Shown: positions 62,218 through 64,000 of the stretch, one piece after another
How positions within the stretch are numbered: the stretch's first letter is position 1
How the letters are laid out: each line of letters begins with the position of its first letter
Assembly (NCBI RefSeq): GCF_001571405.1
Contig: NZ_BCNX01000003.1
Span: 1-64,000, forward strand
Reading direction: 5' to 3'
Origin: Methanoculleus thermophilus
GTDB lineage: Archaea > Halobacteriota > Methanomicrobia > Methanomicrobiales > Methanoculleaceae
DNA: 64,000 nucleotides
Made by a program: the position numbers and the translations under genes
Notes under the pieces: generated by a model
The model's database searches: none
What the model was told of the DNA's origin: nothing
What the model saw: only the letters and a program-made list of their open reading frames with translations

Positions 62218-64000
62218 TCAGTTCAACTTGAACTGCCTCATCATCTTCTCGAGCTGCTCGGCCATCTCTGCCAGTTCGTGCGCTGCGCTCCCGACCTCTT
62301 CTGTCGATGCACTGACTTCTTCAGCGAGGGCCGCCATATCCTCGGTGCGGGTCAGAGTCTCCTTGATCATGCTGTTGGACTCGTCCATCTTTTGCATGAC
62401 CTCGTTCGTGGAGTTTGCCTGGTCTTCGGTGGCCTTGGTTATCTCGGTGATACCGTGGGTCACCACTTCCACGCCGTTGACGATGCGGTTTAAGCTTGCG
62501 ATGACCTTGTTGACGCTCTCGATGCCTGCCTGGATCTCCTGGTGGGACGCCTGCATCGAGCCTGTAGTCTTCTCGGTGCTTGCCTGGATAGTCCGGATCA
62601 GGTCTTCGATATCCTGGCTCGCCCGCTTTGACTCACCGGCAAGGTTCCTGATCTCCCCGGCGACCACGGCAAACCCGCGACCATGCTCCCCTGCACGGGC
62701 GGCCTCGATTGCGGCGTTGAGCGCGAGGAGGTTGGTCTGGTTGGCGATGTCGGCGATAAGTTTGACAATGTTATCGATCTCGCGCATCTGGTTGTTGAGG
62801 GCGCTGATCTCATCCACGGTCTGTTTGGAGATCTCCTCGACAAGGTGCATCTTCTTCGTCGCAACTTCACCCAGGGCAGCCGCATCGTTTCCTTCCTTCG
62901 AGGCCTTCATGGCGTGCTCCATGACCTCCTGCGACGTGCTTGCGATTTCCTCGATGGATGCGGATAAGTCATTAATGTCCTTGTTGATCTCCTCGATCTT
63001 CTCAAGCTGCCGCCGCGCATCCTCCGAAGAATGCTGCGTCGAGGTCGCGACCTGCTCCGTGGCCCGGATGATCTCGTCCGAACTCTTGCTGACCTCTTTC
63101 GTTGTCTGGTCTACCTGTTGAACGGCCTTTGCCACCTCGGCGAGGAGAGAACGGATGGAAGTCAGTGAGGCATTATAATCGTTCTTAACGTTCCCCAGAG
63201 GATCATCGGCCTCTGTGGTCACAAATACTGTCATGTCACCTTTTGCCAAAGCGGCGAGCGCTTTTCCAAGTTCACTGGCGCTCCTTCCGAGTCTCTCGCT
63301 CTCCTGTTTGGCGGTTTCCATCAGTTCTTTAATCTGCTCCTCTTTCTTCCGCTGCTCGGTGATGTCGTTGTAGACGGTGAGGACCGAGTCGAGGTTCCCC
63401 TCACGGTTGAGGAGCGGGATGTTGTACCGCTCAAGGATGCGGATGCCGGATGGGAACTCTACCGTGACCTCTCCATGGTTTGCCTGCCGGCTGTGTATGG
63501 TGTCGATAATCCCCTGACCCGACTGGGAGAGATACTTCATGTCGTGGACGGTGAGCCTCGAGGCCTGATCTTGGGTGTACCCCGAGAGTTTCAGGAATGC
63601 CTTATTCGCCATTCTCAGTGTCGCATCCGGGTTCCAGAGGAGAATGGGCATCGGATTCTCCTGAACCATGACCTCGGTCTGCTCCTGCAGCTCCTTGACC
63701 CTCTCCATCTCTTCCTGTTGCTTGGTCCAGTCGTTCCAGACGTAGAAGGCCATCTCGATATTGCCGTCCTTATCGAGGATGGGAATGGCGTTCAGGGTAA
63801 GGTACTTCTTCACACCGTCAGGCCACTTGACCAGGGCATCAGTCCGTGCGAGCCTCTTCGTCTCGTAGCAGGCGTAGAAGTGTTCGCCGTCAAGGATGGT
63901 GATATCATAATCGTAGAGTTTCTTTGCAAGCGTCTCTTCCCGCGTTCCCCGCCACATCCGGACGTATTCGTCGTTGATGTCAATCCGGCTCTTATCGGGC
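62218..64000 (-). CDS. Methyl-accepting chemotaxis protein with PAS domains, partial
   Basis: The gene runs off the right edge, so its start is missing. The visible part has a PAS region at the edge, a second PAS-like domain ([27 protein letters not shown]), a HAMP-like linker ([20 protein letters not shown]) and the methyl-accepting signalling tip [20 protein letters not shown]. No transmembrane helix is seen in this part, so it may be a cytosolic receptor that senses redox or metabolites. cheW follows by 10 bases. Confidence 0.92.
   Translation of the reverse strand, partial: PDKSRIDINDEYVRMWRGTREETLAKKLYDYDITILDGEHFYACYETKRLARTDALVKWPDGVKKYLTLNAIPILDKDGNIEMAFYVWNDWTKQQEEMERVKELQEQTEVMVQENPMPILLWNPDATLRMANKAFLKLSGYTQDQASRLTVHDMKYLSQSGQGIIDTIHSRQANHGEVTVEFPSGIRILERYNIPLLNREGNLDSVLTVYNDITEQRKKEEQIKELMETAKQESERLGRSASELGKALAALAKGDMTVFVTTEADDPLGNVKNDYNASLTSIRSLLAEVAKAVQQVDQTTKEVSKSSDEIIRATEQVATSTQHSSEDARRQLEKIEEINKDINDLSASIEEIASTSQEVMEHAMKASKEGNDAAALGEVATKKMHLVEEISKQTVDEISALNNQMREIDNIVKLIADIANQTNLLALNAAIEAARAGEHGRGFAVVAGEIRNLAGESKRASQDIEDLIRTIQASTEKTTGSMQASHQEIQAGIESVNKVIASLNRIVNGVEVVTHGITEITKATEDQANSTNEVMQKMDESNSMIKETLTRTEDMAALAEEVSASTEEVGSAAHELAEMAEQLEKMMRQFKLN

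Noticed and set aside
62111-63121. A 336-codon plus-strand frame
   Set aside because: Antisense to the chemoreceptor; Ser/Ile-rich shadow without start signals.

Overview
This window looks like chromosome from a methanogenic archaeon of the order Methanomicrobiales, most like Methanoculleus. The evidence is an F420-linked formate dehydrogenase (fdhAB), the methanogenesis marker radical SAM protein Mmp10, NADPH:F420 oxidoreductase, an archaeal bifunctional FBP aldolase/phosphatase, methanogen-type pyruvate carboxylase (separate pycA and pycB), RtcB with archease, an Sm-like protein, an intron-containing tRNA-Met, a CDC48/VAT ATPase, SecD/SecF, and TATA-box promoters instead of bacterial -35/-10 elements. 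The genus is an inference from gene content, not a database match.

Layout. 0.8-5.2 kb: fdhAB operon and a solitary beta-class DNA methyltransferase. 5.27-5.44 kb: a relic CRISPR array (two intact repeats and one decayed repeat, no cas genes in the window). 6.29-18.09 kb: an integrated mobile element of about 11.8 kb at the 3' end of tRNA-Thr(TGT). It has an 11-bp duplicated core, 13-bp inverted sites beside each core, a tyrosine integrase, a second truncated integrase, two AbrB-like regulators with operator-like repeats, a PrimPol-like protein, a D5-type helicase with a 25-bp-arm inverted repeat inside its gene, a string of ATGA-coupled very small genes that share an N-terminal ERRLAALE-type motif, and a short tape-measure-like protein. 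No capsid, portal or terminase gene was seen.

18-24.9 kb: DUF504 protein, Mmp10, a multidomain sensor kinase with a degenerate receiver domain, a Dph6-type ligase coupled to an amidotransferase-like protein that lacks its catalytic Cys, tRNAs for Asp, Leu and Met (the last with an intron), and a frameshifted TPR lipoprotein. 24.9-32.2 kb: a biotin block on the minus strand, DUF2111-birA-(BirA operator)-bioY-ecfA-ecfA-ecfT-pycB-pycA, which links biotin uptake, ligation, control and the main biotin enzyme. 32.3-35.4 kb: rtcB, archease and small archaeal genes. 35.9-45 kb: secF-secD, thioredoxin under a 33-bp perfect palindrome, npdG, class II aldolase-like protein, an AglJ-like glycosyltransferase, DUF99, a universal stress protein, a type IV pilin-like protein, a Cys-rich winged-helix regulator with an Sm-like protein, and FBP aldolase/phosphatase.

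45.3-50.5 kb: cdc48-hsp20, 5-formyl-THF cyclo-ligase, thiC. 50.6-58.1 kb: a plus-strand run of radical SAM activase, UPF0200 kinase-like protein, TIM-barrel epimerase, RNase Z, a doubled MgtE transporter, a doubled PhoU-TrkA_C protein and a RecJ-like DHH phosphoesterase. 58.4-64 kb: surface and small membrane proteins, then cheR, cheW and a PAS-containing methyl-accepting chemotaxis protein cut by the window end.
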